NCBI GenBank assembly: GCA_029582155.1
Contig: CM055895.1
Span: 13,290,770-13,354,769, forward strand
Length of the DNA stretch: 64,000 bases
Reading direction: 5' to 3'
Source of the DNA: Panopea generosa
Lineage: Eukaryota; Mollusca; Bivalvia; Adapedonta; Hiatellidae
Positions 22,446 to 35,150 of this stretch are shown here, piece after piece. Position numbers and translations under genes: made by a program. The notes beneath the pieces are model-generated. The model was not told where the DNA came from. It ran no database searches and worked only from the letters and a program-made list of their open reading frames with translations. Position 1 is the stretch's first letter. Every line of letters begins with the position of its first letter.

Positions 22446-23300
22446 TTGTTATTTATAACACGAGCATATATTTTCAGTTTGGCTTTGAATAAGGTTGGAA
22501 GAGTTATCTCCATTATTAAAATCCAGTGCGTACATCGTTCTTATGTTTAAGCAATTCCATATATGTGTATTTTATCCCATAAAACAATTTAAATTGATTT
22601 ATAAATCCATGAAAAGAAATGAAGTAAAGGGAATAGAAATCCCTCATAACCTCTTTCGATGGGGGTCATAAAAAACGACATGAATTACCGCGACATAATC
22701 TGTTTTATTTTATGGCAATATGAACACAGTCACTATCATTTCCGTAAACTACCGATGTATGCCGATTCATCAGTGTGAATATAGGGGAATTTCCAATAAG
22801 TGTAAAAGGGGAGTCTTATCATAATGAAAGTTGCGTTACTAAAACGTTTGATAAAATACTTTATCATATTTACAAGTACAAATTCGGAATAATGATTTTT
22901 GTTTTAGCGTTTCATTTCTTAATCCATTTATAGAAGAGATACAGATGTAGAGAATTTTGGTAATTGTCTTCAATGAAAAAAAAATGCCACAATTTGATTA
23001 ATTTAAAATTATGAATTTGTCTGAATTTTGATGCAGCTTAATGTGCAAAACGACATTGAAATTGACGATTACAATGTTCACCTTGTTAGAGGATTCTCTG
23101 AATATTGGTCCAGATTGACATTTCAGATCGACACAGAATCTGAATGTGACTACTGATTGCGATACGATCCAATTTTTTAAGATTTTGATATAGTAATTAC
23201 TATGCAAAGTTTAGATTGACTTTCAAAATTTAAATCAAACAAAAATAGTATGGTTTTTGATCTAATATAGGTCACATTGAAAAAAGTACACAACTATCAG
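22446..23300. other. No recognisable feature
   Basis: AT-rich sequence without a supported gene, RNA or repeat. Confidence 0.5.

Positions 23301-23391
<91 letters not shown>
23301..23391. repeat. (TTG)30 microsatellite
   Basis: An uninterrupted trinucleotide run of about 91 bases. Confidence 0.98.
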
Positions 23392-23393
<2 letters not shown>

Positions 23394-23773
23394 GTATATT
23401 TACATACACGTTGAACGCGTTCAATGTCACATAATTACAGAACCAAATCAAAACATATACGATCTTGATAACTTAAAACATGTATATGTGTTGAATGTTG
23501 AACTAACTTTGTATTCAACGTTTATAATGTCGGTTTTAAATTTCCATTTTATTTTTGCATTGACCAATACCGATATCTTCTTCGATGGCCTACATGTGGC
23601 GAAAATTTAGGTGATATCGGCTGTCCGGTTGACATTTTTCTTTAATGTAAATATTATCTCTTAATTCATTTTATTTCTTGTAAGTTTTAAATTGTAAGTC
23701 AGTCCGAAACTGCATTCATTTTTGTTTACATTCAGCTGCTGTAGTTAATATAATCTGAATGTTAGGACAGACT

Positions 23774-23914
23774 GAAGTTAGTTTGATATTCGTCTTTCGA
23801 TATTCAGTATTCACCATGAATCTAACGCTAACCCTTACTCTAACCCTAACATCCAATTTGAAGAGTTACGCCTTTTAATGTCAAAAGACGAAAAACGAAT
23901 ATCAAACTAACTTC
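23774..23914. mobile_element. 141-bp MITE
   Basis: The ends are near-perfect inverted repeats of 26 bp (gaagttagtttgatattcgt at 23774; the inverse ends at 23914), one mismatch. The interior holds ctaaccctaac, two telomere-like units. No coding capacity. Confidence 0.8.
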
Positions 23915-25383
23915 TAACTGTTGGGCTGCATTTTGTATGGCCAATAAGAAAATAAGCCGCCATGACAGAAAATGGTAATCTGTGTAGGTTTTGGTTTACA
24001 TATACGGCATGGAAGGCATTGTTCCCAGTTTGTTTTGTTTTGAGATATTGACATAGATCTGTAATGTATCCAGTTTCAACTTTTTTTAATGGTGACATGG
24101 AGATATGTATTTTGATTTATAGAGCTTAATATTCAGACCTGGGTATGCATTCAATGTTTATCCGTGTCTGCAGGCAATATTTTAGTTATTGGTAGAATGA
24201 ATATCTGAACAACTCGGACGTGTATCTGCTTCCACTGAATATCGATACGTTTGTGTTAGATCGACATTTAAATTTTGCAGGAAGTCGATTACATCTGGGT
24301 TTTCATAATTTTAAAATTGGCAAAAACCATTTCCCTCGATATATCATGCTTTCATATACTCGCTGAGTCCGTATTGCCATAACGGTATCTATTGAACCAT
24401 GAAAAAAATATTCTGTATACTGGAAAGGGATTTCCTACGTGTCCAGTTTATACTAAAACAGATTTCCCGCTTAAAATTGGAATGTTATTTGTGGCGTATC
24501 AAATGAATCACCTGGTTTCATTTTGATCCGTAATACTATTTTTTCCATATTATAGTAATTGTTTCATCTTAAAAAGAATCCGAATCATAATGTGAAGGTC
24601 GGCAAGCCTTATCTAAGTGCCGTCTATTTTTAGAATGGGACTTCTGTTCAGATTAAAATATCATTTTTGTCACGTTTTGATAGGTTTGATCTACCTAATC
24701 ATTCGGATTTTATTTATTTACGTTAACAAGCTGCTTTGTATCCAGTTTAAAATTATTCATATCGTAAGACATTTATAACATTTTCCCCCTGATATATCAC
24801 CTTTAATGAGATCTGTATCTAATAATAGAGCAACTACCTGTTAGAACTGTAGGTAACTATCACGTCTGTTTAGAAACAATGCATTAGACACGTGCGTTAA
24901 CGAGATTTTTTTATGTAGATCTATATAAATAAGGCCAAATGATTAAAACTGAATGGAAAATACTTGGTTCAATTATTTTAATTATTCGCTTTGAAACATA
25001 ACAAAATTTAAGACTCTGACTGAAGAAATGAATAATCATGCATAATCATAAGCATAAACAATGATAAAAAAAATATGTTTACACCAAACAAAGTTGATTC
25101 TGATGTATGTGCATAAACTATAACAATGGGTGTCTGATTTCATTAAGTTCATTATAAGAAGCACAATAATTTATTTCGTTTAACAAAAGCTGAATCTAAT
25201 GAAATATATTTTCTCTATTTTTTTTTTATTAAATGATGAATAGGTATTCAACCCAATATATATGAAGTCATAATTATGAATTAAAACACTAGTACAATGT
25301 TCTTATTTGAAAAAGAAATAAATGCCTTATAAATACGTGATAACGGTATCGATGGGTATCTGACATACGCCCACTTCGATAGA
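23915..25383. other. No recognisable feature
   Basis: AT-rich intergenic sequence. Nothing supported on either strand. Confidence 0.5.
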
Positions 25384-26366
25384 TATACTGAACGGAACAG
25401 CTAACCCGCCACTTTTGTATACTGAATGGAACAGCTAACCCCCGCCACTTTTGTATACTGAACGGAACAGCTAACCCGCCACTTTTGTATACTGAACGGA
25501 ACAGCTAACTCGCCACTTTTGTATACTGAACGGAACAGCTAACCCGCCACTTTTGTATACTAAACGGAACAGCTAACCCGCCACTTTTGTATACTGAATG
25601 GTAGCTAACCCGCCACTTTTGTATACTGAACGGAACAGCTTACCCGCCACTTTTGTTTACTGAACGGAACAGCTAACCCGCCACTTTTGTATACTGAACG
25701 GAACAGCTTACCCGCCACTTTTGTTTACTGAACGGAACAGCTAACCCGCCACTTTTGTATACTGAATGGTAGTTAACCCGCCACTTGTGTATACTGAACG
25801 GAACAGCTTACCCGCCACTTTTGTATACTGAACGTAACAGCTAACACGCCATTTCTGTATACTGAACGGAACAGCTAACCCGCCACTTTTGTATACTGAA
25901 CGGAACAGCTAACCCGTCACTATTGTATACTGAACGGAACAGCTAACCCGTCACTTTTGTATACTGAACGGAACAGCTAACCCGCCACTTTTGTTTACTT
26001 AACGGAACAGCTAACCCGCCACATTTGAATACTGAACGGAACAGCTAACCCGCCACTTTTGTATACTGAACGGAACAGCTTACTCGCCACTTTTGTATAC
26101 TGAACGGAACAGCTAACCCGCCACTTCTGTATACTGAACGAACAGCTAACCCGCCACATTTGTATACTGAACGGATCAGCTAACCCGCCACTTTTGTATA
26201 CTGAACGGAACAGCTAACCCGCCACTTTTGTATACTGAACGAACAGCTCACCCGCCACTTTGGTATACTGAACGAACCAACTAACCCGCCACTTTGGTAT
26301 ACTGAACGGATCAGCTAACCCGCCACTTTTGTATACTGAAGGGATCAGCTAACCCTTCACTTTTGT
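25384..26366. repeat. 34-bp minisatellite
   Basis: About 29 head-to-tail copies of tatactgaacggaacagct followed by aacccgccacttttg. Variants include a two-base loss in aacg(ga)acagc and a shorter aatggtagctaac form; the last few copies decay towards 26366. Confidence 0.95.
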
Positions 26367-27534
26367 ATTTCCATTATATTCTACAATATATTGAGCAGCG
26401 TTATAGAAATTGGTAAATGACACAAATAGCAGACAATTGTTATTGATTTCACATAATCTAAATGTCCTTTCTTATTCAAGTCCAAATTTCAAGGAAATTG
26501 CTTTGATACTTTTTGAGAAAATACATAAAAGGTCAGGTTCATAAAATGTCAAGTGGCGGGTTAGCTGTTCCGTACAGTATATAACAGGTATTAAGCATAC
26601 CACTTTGCTTTCAACTACCCATACATCAACAGAGTGGCCACGTGTGTGTCTGTACATGGCAACTACCATCATCGCCTTGTGCCAAGTCACAATAATTTCG
26701 GCAGAAAATAACCCAACACGGATTAAGGTCCACACCGCAAAAAAATTATGTTTCACCAAAACTGAATATTAATGCTATATGTATGAACGTAAATCAATAA
26801 TTGATACTGTGTATCTCTCCATATTCCAACATAATAATTAAAATGTACACACTCATTTCAAATACTATGTACTGTTCAATATAACAAAATAAATTAAGCG
26901 TAACACTATAATTGTTAAACACTTTCGGCGGGAAAAGTATTTATTGAATTTTATGGTAATCCATATTGCGTTTGAGATATTGTCTAATTTGGAACTGTTA
27001 TTGTCACTTGTAGGGTCGGTCAAGTCAATAGTGAAATATTCGGTGAAATATAAATATATTAATGATTACATTTTCGAATTTCCATATGGACTGAAATATG
27101 CTAGATAAACAGTAATCACTGGAATATAGTTAACTGAACTTTTTTAACTAGGAAGTACGTGTTCAATTTACTTCACTGCCAGCAGAATCTGAATTCAGAT
27201 CCCAGACCTGATATCTCCCTAATCAGGTCTATTAACCCCTATAGAAAAAGCAGGGAATTCTATGCCTGTCTCTCAATTCATAGCAATTGAACGCTTACTA
27301 AACTGTGACGTCTTTCAAACTTTCAGTTGAAGCAACTGACCAATCAACGTGCTCAAATGTGGCTTTCCCAACATTGCTGTTTAACGGACCCATATTAGGC
27401 TGACTTCTGTCTGGCTGTTAGTATTTAAATATTTCACCTCAGTTTACTGTTTGTGGCGTCAAGGGTTTAACACTTAAATATTTCCATGAACTATTTGTAT
27501 GCAGCTCAGCTTCTGCAACAGTATTAAACTTTTT
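26367..27534. other. Intergenic DNA with one inverted minisatellite monomer
   Basis: Between the 34-bp array and the sans gene. At 26549-26582 lies a single inverted copy of the 34-bp unit (caagtggcgggttagctgtt). A minus-strand frame at 26472-26759 overlaps it but matches no family I know. No gene called. Confidence 0.5.
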
Positions 27535-27540
27535 TTTATT
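27535..27540 (-). terminator. Candidate polyadenylation signal of sans gene
   Basis: On the minus strand AATAAA begins with the last A of the TAA stop codon. If used, the 3' untranslated region would be only a few tens of bases; a more distal signal is equally possible. Confidence 0.3.
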
Positions 27541-28848
27541 TACAAGTGCGTATCATGCATTTGGGCGGGTTCAGCCAAAACAACCCGCCTTCTCTGAATT
27601 GCATTCATCAGTTTTCTTCGCGGTCCCATTGGCAATTCCATTTCTTGAAAGTCCTGATTCGTAAGCAACATCAACGTGTCCATGTCAACATCGCCATTTG
27701 TGAAAAGGTGTGTGTATTGTGGCAAGCCGCATCCAGCAAGAAACATAACCACAGGAGTGTACTCGTTATCGTCATCGTCATCATCTAATAATGTTTCGAC
27801 GTCTTCTGTGTGCCAGGGACTGGTATGTGTCGCTTCATTTGAACTTCCAAAGCTCTCTAAACTATCAGCACTTATATTGGATCTATCATTCACAGCAGAG
27901 TCACCGTTTTGAGTAAGTTCGTCATTGGGAACCATCGCGTCTGTGTCGTTAAATGACGTTATATTCATATGATCAATGCGATTTAGAAAAGAAATCTGAC
28001 CGAAACTTGGACGGTTGAATATTCCTGGTGCTTCATCATTATTATCATCAACGTTGGTTCCGGACTCAAAACTATCTATACCGGAGTCTTCCAGTACGTT
28101 CGAATCGTCTTTGGGTCTGTTCCATTTCTTTTCATCAAGTGAAGTACCGGTGAAGACATTAGTTAGAGCTGGTCTGGAACTATAGTCGACACTCGCTTCA
28201 CTGTCAGCAACATACAAAACCTGTGCATTGTTTCTTACCACAGTTCCTTTACCACTGAGTGATCGAATCGTTCTGTTCCCCTGTTCGTCCATGTCACTCA
28301 CGTGAAATCCAGTATCAGGCATTGTTTTTGGCGTGGACTTTCTTGTAGTGCCGTTTGCTAAATCTGAAAATGCTGATGTCGATCCATTTTTAGTGTTTAG
28401 TGCTTTTAATTTCGAAGTATTTCCTTTCATCCGCAGTGTGAGTTTTTTTACGAAAGATTTTTCTGTTGGTTGGGTAAAGCCGGAATTATTGTTGGTATCG
28501 TATCTATCTATTTTTCGTTGATTCTTTTCCATTTCTTTCGATGCTTTTGCTTGTAGTTTTTCATACAACTTAGCATTTTTCTCGGATTCTCTTGTTGCCT
28601 TTTCTCGTAATTGTTGGACTATTTTTGGATTTTTGCGTTCTTGAACAGACTGCGCGTCGTCCAAAAATTTCATTATGTCCTCTCTGTTTTCTAAAGCGGC
28701 AATATCTATAGGTGCATGGAGGTCATTATCCAGCATCCAGAAGTTTGCTCCGAAGTTCACAAGAAAGGTCACGCAGTTCATATGACCGTGTCTCGCCGCA
28801 TGGTGGAGCGCTGTACTTCCAAGCAAATCCGACTTGTTTACATCGCCC
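27540..28848 (-). CDS. sans / USH1G-ANKS4B orthologue, coding exon 2 (terminal)
   Basis: This exon codes residues 55-490 of a predicted 490-residue protein (human USH1G is of similar size). The acceptor is tttttcag at 28849-28856; joining it to the donor at 42100 keeps the frame and gives MRGGDVNKSD across the junction. It completes the ankyrin repeats (GSTALHHAARHG, then HAPIDIAALENREDIMKFLD), followed by a basic coiled region (EKNAKLYEKLQAKASKEMEKN), a Ser/Asp-rich disordered middle, a poly-Asp run and a SAM domain (about 418-475, FLAGCGLPQYTHLF). It ends in DTHL, a class I PDZ-binding motif. In vertebrates USH1G links harmonin, myosin VIIa and cadherin complexes in hair-cell stereocilia, and ANKS4B does so in microvilli; an invertebrate single gene would be ancestral to both. 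No frameshifts. Confidence 0.93.
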
Positions 28849-28924
28849 CTGAAAAATTGAAAACACTGAGCATTGGTGTTTTACTCGTTACTGTAAGCAC
28901 CTTCGTTTCCATTTAAAATATGGT

Positions 28925-29290
28925 GGTTTATAGTTCCCGCTGACCGTCTAGGTATAACAGGAATCTATTTCACCGATATATCGATCAGTGCAATCTGCAC
29001 TATTCCAGATTACCTCAAAACAACTCCGCTTCATTCTAAATGTAAACGTTACCAGACATGACGCTCAACTGTTTTGAAGTAATCTGGAATATGTGCAGGT
29101 TGCACTGAATTGTATATCGGTGAAATAAAATTCCTCTAATACCAAAACGGCCGATGGGAATTGTGAAATCTACACCTACACATATGCCTTAAATTAACAC
29201 GAAAAATCATATCAACCAGCTTTTAAAACAACGTCTCGGCACCGTATTTTGCGGTGCGCGTGATATGGGTCCCAACCCTTGATATAGCAA
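28925..29290. repeat. Fold-back repeat, copy 2
   Basis: An imperfect palindrome. aatctatttcaccgatatat near 28971, followed by tgcaatctgcactattccag, is mirrored about 29046 by sequence ending in tatatcggtgaaataaaatt. The right portion (29210-29290) matches 22396-22445 of copy 1. Confidence 0.7.
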
Positions 29291-29319
29291 GAAACAGAGC
29301 CTGGAACCAAAATCAGATA

Positions 29320-29580
29320 TTCAAGGATGAGAACCTACGTCACGCGCACCTGCTATATACAGTAACGGAACGTTTCAAAATATGGTAGAGTGATTTTTTT
29401 GTTTCAAATTTGAGTTCATGTGCATATAATTAGATTTGTGCGACTTGAAAAGTTCCAGATTACCTCGAAACTGTTGAGTTTCATGTCGGGTAACGTTTAC
29501 ATATAGAATAAAGCGCAACTGTTTTAAGGGTAATCTGGAATTTGAGTATAATGTAATACTGTTGTGATCGGGCTCCATCA
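29320..29580. repeat. Fold-back repeat, copy 3 (partial)
   Basis: Starts with attcaaggatgagaacctac as in copy 1 (22139) and continues through gttccagattacctcgaaac and its inverse aagggtaatctggaat. The right part is truncated. Confidence 0.6.
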
Positions 29581-29664
29581 CGCCCTATCCAGGAACCAAC
29601 ACAGCCTACCCCTTTACTTCATGTACACGCCTTTGGACACATAATATAGACGACTTTGGACACC

Positions 29665-29803
29665 TCTAATATAGAAGGCTTTTTGATTATTGGGAGAATT
29701 ATGTTTATATTAACTGACAGAGTAGAAAACAGTGCAGGAAGTGTTCAGATTGCTCGTTACGAGCAATCTGAACTCTTCCTGTACTGTTTTCAAAAGCCTT
29801 CTG
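29665..29803. repeat. Long hairpin (32-bp stem, 3-base loop)
   Basis: 29725-29756 and 29760-29791 are inverse complements at 30 of 32 positions around a tta loop. An outer pair (29666-29680 with 29790-29803, agaaggctttt type) can also pair. It lies in the sans intron and is not part of a tandem array. Confidence 0.85.
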
Positions 29804-30399
29804 TGATTAGTGCAGGAAAACGCGTATCTATGGACCCAAGATGGCGGACATTGAAGTTAAGATAGATATATATGTATTGGTAGAGAACTGCCAATGTTTG
29901 ACAGATATGGTCCGGCTATGCCAGAGTGATGTCAATGTTATGTGGACATGTATAGTTTATATAAGAGTCAGTGCACTGCTTTGCCAATGTTGTTTTTATT
30001 CGATAAGATGTTATGATAGCTCTCAATACACAAAATCAAGAATTCAAATCTGTGATATATTTATGGAGGTATTGTTATCTTTAAACAAAAAAATGAAAAA
30101 TTTCAACAGTACAGCTCTCCTATTTCAAAGCGAATTTTAAAGATAACAACAGATATGTCAACGGCACAGTTGCACAAACTGTCAACGGCATATACACTAT
30201 ATAATCAACGTTACAACGCTTTTTAAATACAATTAGTCTCACAAAATAGATTTGAAATGTCTATGTTTGTAAACTGGACTACGCAACATATATATACTAA
30301 AATGTTGTAATATGTGTGTATTAAATATCTTCAATGTACGAAATGCTAGCCAGGAATTTTGTGGGACTGTTCCGTATTTGAACAAGCCGTACTTTAAAA
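29804..30399. other. Intronic sequence, nothing recognised
   Basis: AT-rich. Short plus-strand frames here have no family resemblance. Confidence 0.5.
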
Positions 30400-30800
30400 G
30401 CATAGTACCAACATTTGAACGGTGGAGTAGAATATTGTAACTGTGGGGGTAGTCGCATAATGGCTGTTATAAATGATCCTTGGTTCTTCTTTAAAAATGC
30501 ATTTTATTTATTTTAATGCTCATTTTTAGTTGAATGGCATTATTATTTTTCATGTTTGAATTGCGAATTTAGAAAAATAAAATGGTGCTTGGAAATTGGG
30601 GTATGAATATGATTTCGGAAGTCTACTTTCACTTTGTCAGCTACTTTTCTCATCATATTTTGGTAGTGCAAAGGCTGAAAAACAATATAATGTAAGTTTC
30701 ACTTCTTTCATTTTAGTCTCTCTTTGAATGACAAGCCTTCAAACTTTTATTATTTACTATAGAATAAAGAACAAAAATCAATGATTAACTTACACCTTTA
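30400..30800 (+). repeat. 400-bp dispersed repeat, copy 1
   Basis: Shares long stretches with 38247-38700 in the same orientation, for example gcatagtacca, tctttaaaaatgcattttt/cc, ggaaattggggtatgaata and tttattatttactatagaat. No terminal inverted repeats and no coding frame were noticed. Confidence 0.85.
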
Positions 30801-31829
30801 AATATGAAATATCCTATACATAGTGTGTACATGTAGTGTAGTATTTTGTTTATAGGTGGTATACGAATCTGACCAAGTTGTCATAGCAACGCAACATGCT
30901 CAAGAACTCAACACACGGAGTTTCAAGGTTGTGCGTGTGCTACTATGATTCTATATTATTGGACATTAACAGAATGGTTATTATATATAATTTATTAATT
31001 TATGCAAGGATTTATATAGAAGAATTGGAAATGTGTACCTTTCTATTAAATGTTGATGAACGAGGACACGAAGAATTAATAATTTGCCTAACAAATAATT
31101 CAGATTTCACAGACAATTGCTTTTTTTGCATAGAATATAAACTGAATGCAACCTTAGATGTTTTATAATGATTTAATATGAAGAATGCTGTTTAAATAAA
31201 ACATTGCAGTTTGAAATTAAAGGGCAGGGTACGTTCTGGTCATATTTGGCCATTATAAACTTAATCATGAAATAAAATCGACGTTCAAAATAACGAATAG
31301 ATACAACTGGAAAAGTGCTCTGCAGTCATGCAATATGAGAGCAACTCATTGACAATAAACTGCTTTTTTCTCACAAGAGGCTATATTACACAAATGGGCA
31401 ATGACTGTTTAGGCTGAACCAAATTACATAGGCCTCTTTTTTAAGCGTAAGAACCATGTTAAAGTGGGGGGGGGGGGGGGGGGGGAGGCGTAACGGAGTA
31501 GTGAGACATAATAGTCTTTAACTTTAAGATACATATTCTCAATTATTAAAGAGACATTTCATGGGAATAAAGGTTCTTGTTATAAAGTCAACCACATGTA
31601 TTTGCGGAGAGAGAAAAAAATATATGTTAAAATATTGAGTATTTACTTAAAATAAAAGTCGTAATGATTCTATTTATATCTCATATCCCAGGAGGCATCA
31701 GGAGGATCGTGACGTATTGATAAAACCACAGGAGCGGTAAAATAAATAAAACTACTAATGATTATATTATGCGATAGTACATTCTGCTACTGTTGCCTGT
31801 GGTCAAATCGCATCTCTCGTGAATATATA
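30801..31829. other. Intronic sequence with a poly-G tract
   Basis: No gene recognised. A run of about 21 G lies at 31466-31486. Confidence 0.5.
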
Positions 31830-32055
31830 TATATAATGAGTTTAACGCCCTAACATATTATTGGTTGTAGATCTACATGTGTGTCTAGTTTAATTTGTGG
31901 AAGATGACCTCAGTATGAATCTGAGTAGAACCATCGTCTTCTGTAAGTAGCTAGTAAACTGCCCACATGAATAATTTTGACCGAGCGGGACTCGAACCTA
32001 CGGCCTCAGCGGCGAGAGGTAAGTGGTTTTGAGACGGCGCCTCTGGTCAAACTGT
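31830..32055 (-). repeat. tRNA-Leu/Ser-like SINE (family D), diverged
   Basis: The head is at the right on the minus strand, with ggttcgagtcc-type box B near 31990 and ggcgccgtctcaaa-like box A region near 32030. The body includes cagattcatactgaggtc and the tail ends gggcgttaaactcat. It matches the plus-strand copy at 51271. Confidence 0.7.
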
Positions 32056-32867
32056 TGTTTTTTTAGGATTTCAAAATGATTTACCGCTAATATCTCTATT
32101 TAACAATCGGTTTGAATAAAAATATCAAATGATTCGCCCATGAGATTTATAGGCGGATATTTGTTTACTGTGTATTTTATGTGACTGCGTGTCGCGATCA
32201 CTGTTTGAAGTAGAAGTTGTCATATCTGCATACCTGTGTAATGTATGCAGGTGTGATAAGTTATCAGCATGTAATCGTTGTGTTTACATTCAGTAAATCA
32301 TGCCAAAAACGCAATGTAGTAAAATTTATCACTTATGCTGCATTGATGACTTTTTGGGTATCTAAAGGGGCATCAGATAATATTAATATTTTTTACTTAC
32401 AACGTTTTTCCTCGGTGAAAGTATTATGTACGAATACAATAATTTGTTTAAAGACCATTAACGTTTTATATTTTTTAAAAGGACACTCCGGAAAATGGTT
32501 CAAATTGAAAGAATCACATTTTGCATAAAAGTTGGCTGTTAAAAGATATAATTAGCAGTTTTAATGGTATGTTATAAAAAAGCATACTAGAATTTATTTG
32601 TTTTTTTTAAAGACCTTTATAATATTATAATATTTTCAAAACTTTGAAAACGCTCCAAGTTTTAAAAAAAAGATTATAGTTTCTTAAATATAAAGTTTTA
32701 TTTAGTTTTAATTATAAATTAATATCTTCATCTGGTTATACGTTTACCGGTGTAAATAGAGTGTGAATATCGATATGATGTGTTTACATACTTGATCCCT
32801 GTTATAATGTCACATGCATGCCATAAAAACGTTACTCTCTGATACTATACATGTAACGCATGACCGA
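32056..32867. other. Intronic sequence, nothing recognised
   Basis: AT-rich, no supported feature. A plus-strand frame at 32217-32528 has no family resemblance. Confidence 0.5.
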
Positions 32868-35150
32868 TGTTGCGCTTTAATTCTCTACCTGTATACCATG
32901 ATCCCCTGTTACTCTTTAAAACTCTACCTGTATACCATGACCCCTGTGAAGCTTTAATGTCCTACCTGTATAACATGACCACTGTTATGCTTTAATATTC
33001 TACCTGTATAGCATGACACATGTTACGCTTTCATATTCTACCTGTATAGCAAGGTCCCTGTAACGCTTTAATTCTCTACCTGTATACCATGACCGCTGTG
33101 ACGCTTTAATGTTCTACCTGTTCAGCATGGCCCCTGATACGCTTTAATGTTCTACCTGTATACCATGACCCCAGTTACGCTTTAATGTTCTACCTGTATA
33201 GAACGACTCCTGTTACGCTTTAATGTTCTACCTGTATAGCATGACCCTGATACGCTTAAATGTTCTACCTGTATAGCATAAACTCTGTTACGCTTTAATG
33301 GTCAACATGTATAGAATGACCCTTGTTACGCCTTTAATGTTCTATCTGTATAGCATTACCCCTGTTATGCTTAATGCTCTACCTGTATACCATGACCCCT
33401 GTTTTGCTTTAATAGTCTACCCGTACAGCATGACCCTTAATACGCTTTAGTGTTCAACCTATACACAATAACACTTGTTACGCTTTAATGTTCTACCTAT
33501 ATACAATGAAACTTGTTACACTTTAATGTTCTACCTATACACACGTACCCCTGTTACGCATTAATGTTCTACCTATACACAATGACACTTGTTATGTTTT
33601 AATAGCCTACCTGTATACCATAACCCAGTTACGCTTTAATGTTCTACCTGTATAACATGATCTCTATTGTGCGTGATGCTCTACCTGTATACCATGACCC
33701 CTGTTACGCTTTAATGATCTACCTGCATAGCATGACCCCTGTTATGCTTTAATTTTCTACCTGTATAGCATGACTCCTGTTACGCATTAATGCTCTACCT
33801 GTATAGCATGACCCCTGTTATGCTTTAATGCTGTACCTGTATAGCATGACCTCTGTTACGCTTTAATGCTCTACCTGTATAGCATGACCCCTGTTACGCT
33901 TTAATGTTCTACCTGTATAGCATGACCTCAGATACATTTTAATGTTCTCCCTGTGTAATATGACACCTATTACGCATTAATATTCTACCTGTATATCATG
34001 ACCCCTGTTACGCTTTAATGTTCTACCTGTATAGAATGACCCCTGTTACGATTTAATATTCTACCTGTATACCATGACCACTGTTACGTTTTAATGTTAT
34101 ACGTGTATAGCATGACCCCTGTAACGCTTTAATTCTCTACAGCATGGGCCCTGTTATGCTTTTATGTTCTAACTGTATAGCATGGCCTCTGATACATTTC
34201 AATGTTCTCCCTGTATGGAATGATCCCTGTTACGCTTTAATGTTCTACCTGTATAGCATGGCCTCTGATACATTTCAATGTTCTCCCTGTATAGAATGAC
34301 CCCTGTTACGATTTAATATTCAACCTGTATACCATGACCACTGTTACGTTTTAATGTTATACGTGTATAGCATGACCCCTGTAACGCTTTAATTCTCTAC
34401 CTGTATAGCATGGACCCTGTTATGCTTTTATGTTCTAACTGTATAGCATGGACTCTGATACATTTCAATGTTCTCCCTGTATGCTATGATCCCTGTTACG
34501 CTTTAGTATTCTCCCTGTATAATATGACCAATGTAACGATTTAATGTTCTCCCTGTATAATATGACCACTGTTACGCTTTAATGTTCTAACTGTACAGCA
34601 TGGCCTCTGATACATTTTAATGTTCTCCTTGTATAATATGACCCCTGTTACGCTTTAATGTTCTCCCTGTACCATATGACCAATGTTACGCTTTAATGTG
34701 ACCATATGACCACTGTTCTCGTTTTATAACGTGACCCCTGTTACTCTTGAATATTCTAACTGTATACCATGACCCCTGTTATGCTTTAATTCTCAACCTG
34801 TTTAGCATTACGCCTGTAACGCTTTAATGCTTTACCTGTATCGCATGACTTCTGATACGCTTTAATGTTCTAACTGTATAGCATAATCCCTGTAAAGCTT
34901 TAATGTGCTACTTGTATAGCATGACCCGTGTTACGAATAATGTTCTACCTGTATAGCATAACCCGTGTTACGCTTTAATGTTCTACCTGTTTAACATGAC
35001 CAGTGTAACGCTTTAATTTTCTACCTGTATACCATGACCCTAGCTACGATTTAATGTTGTACCTGGCCAGCATGGCCTCTTATAAATTTTAATTATCTAC
35101 CTGTATACCATGACCCCTGATACGCTTTAATATTTAACTGTTATATAACT
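32868..35150. repeat. 38-bp satellite
   Basis: About 60 copies of a 38-bp unit, tacgctttaatgttctacct followed by gtatagcatgacccctgt. Copies vary (catgacc/catggcc, cgcttt/catttt), and blocks of several monomers are repeated (for example 34060-34230 and 34290-34460), showing local higher-order duplication. Confidence 0.93.

Noticed and set aside
23835-23850. Interstitial telomere repeat
   Set aside because: Only two units, inside a MITE; too short to mean a telomere fusion.
26472-26759. 95-codon minus-strand frame
   Set aside because: Overlaps an inverted minisatellite monomer; no family resemblance or splice signals.
29725-29791. microRNA precursor
   Set aside because: A 3-base loop and near-perfect long stem do not fit a typical animal pre-miRNA; kept only as a hairpin observation.
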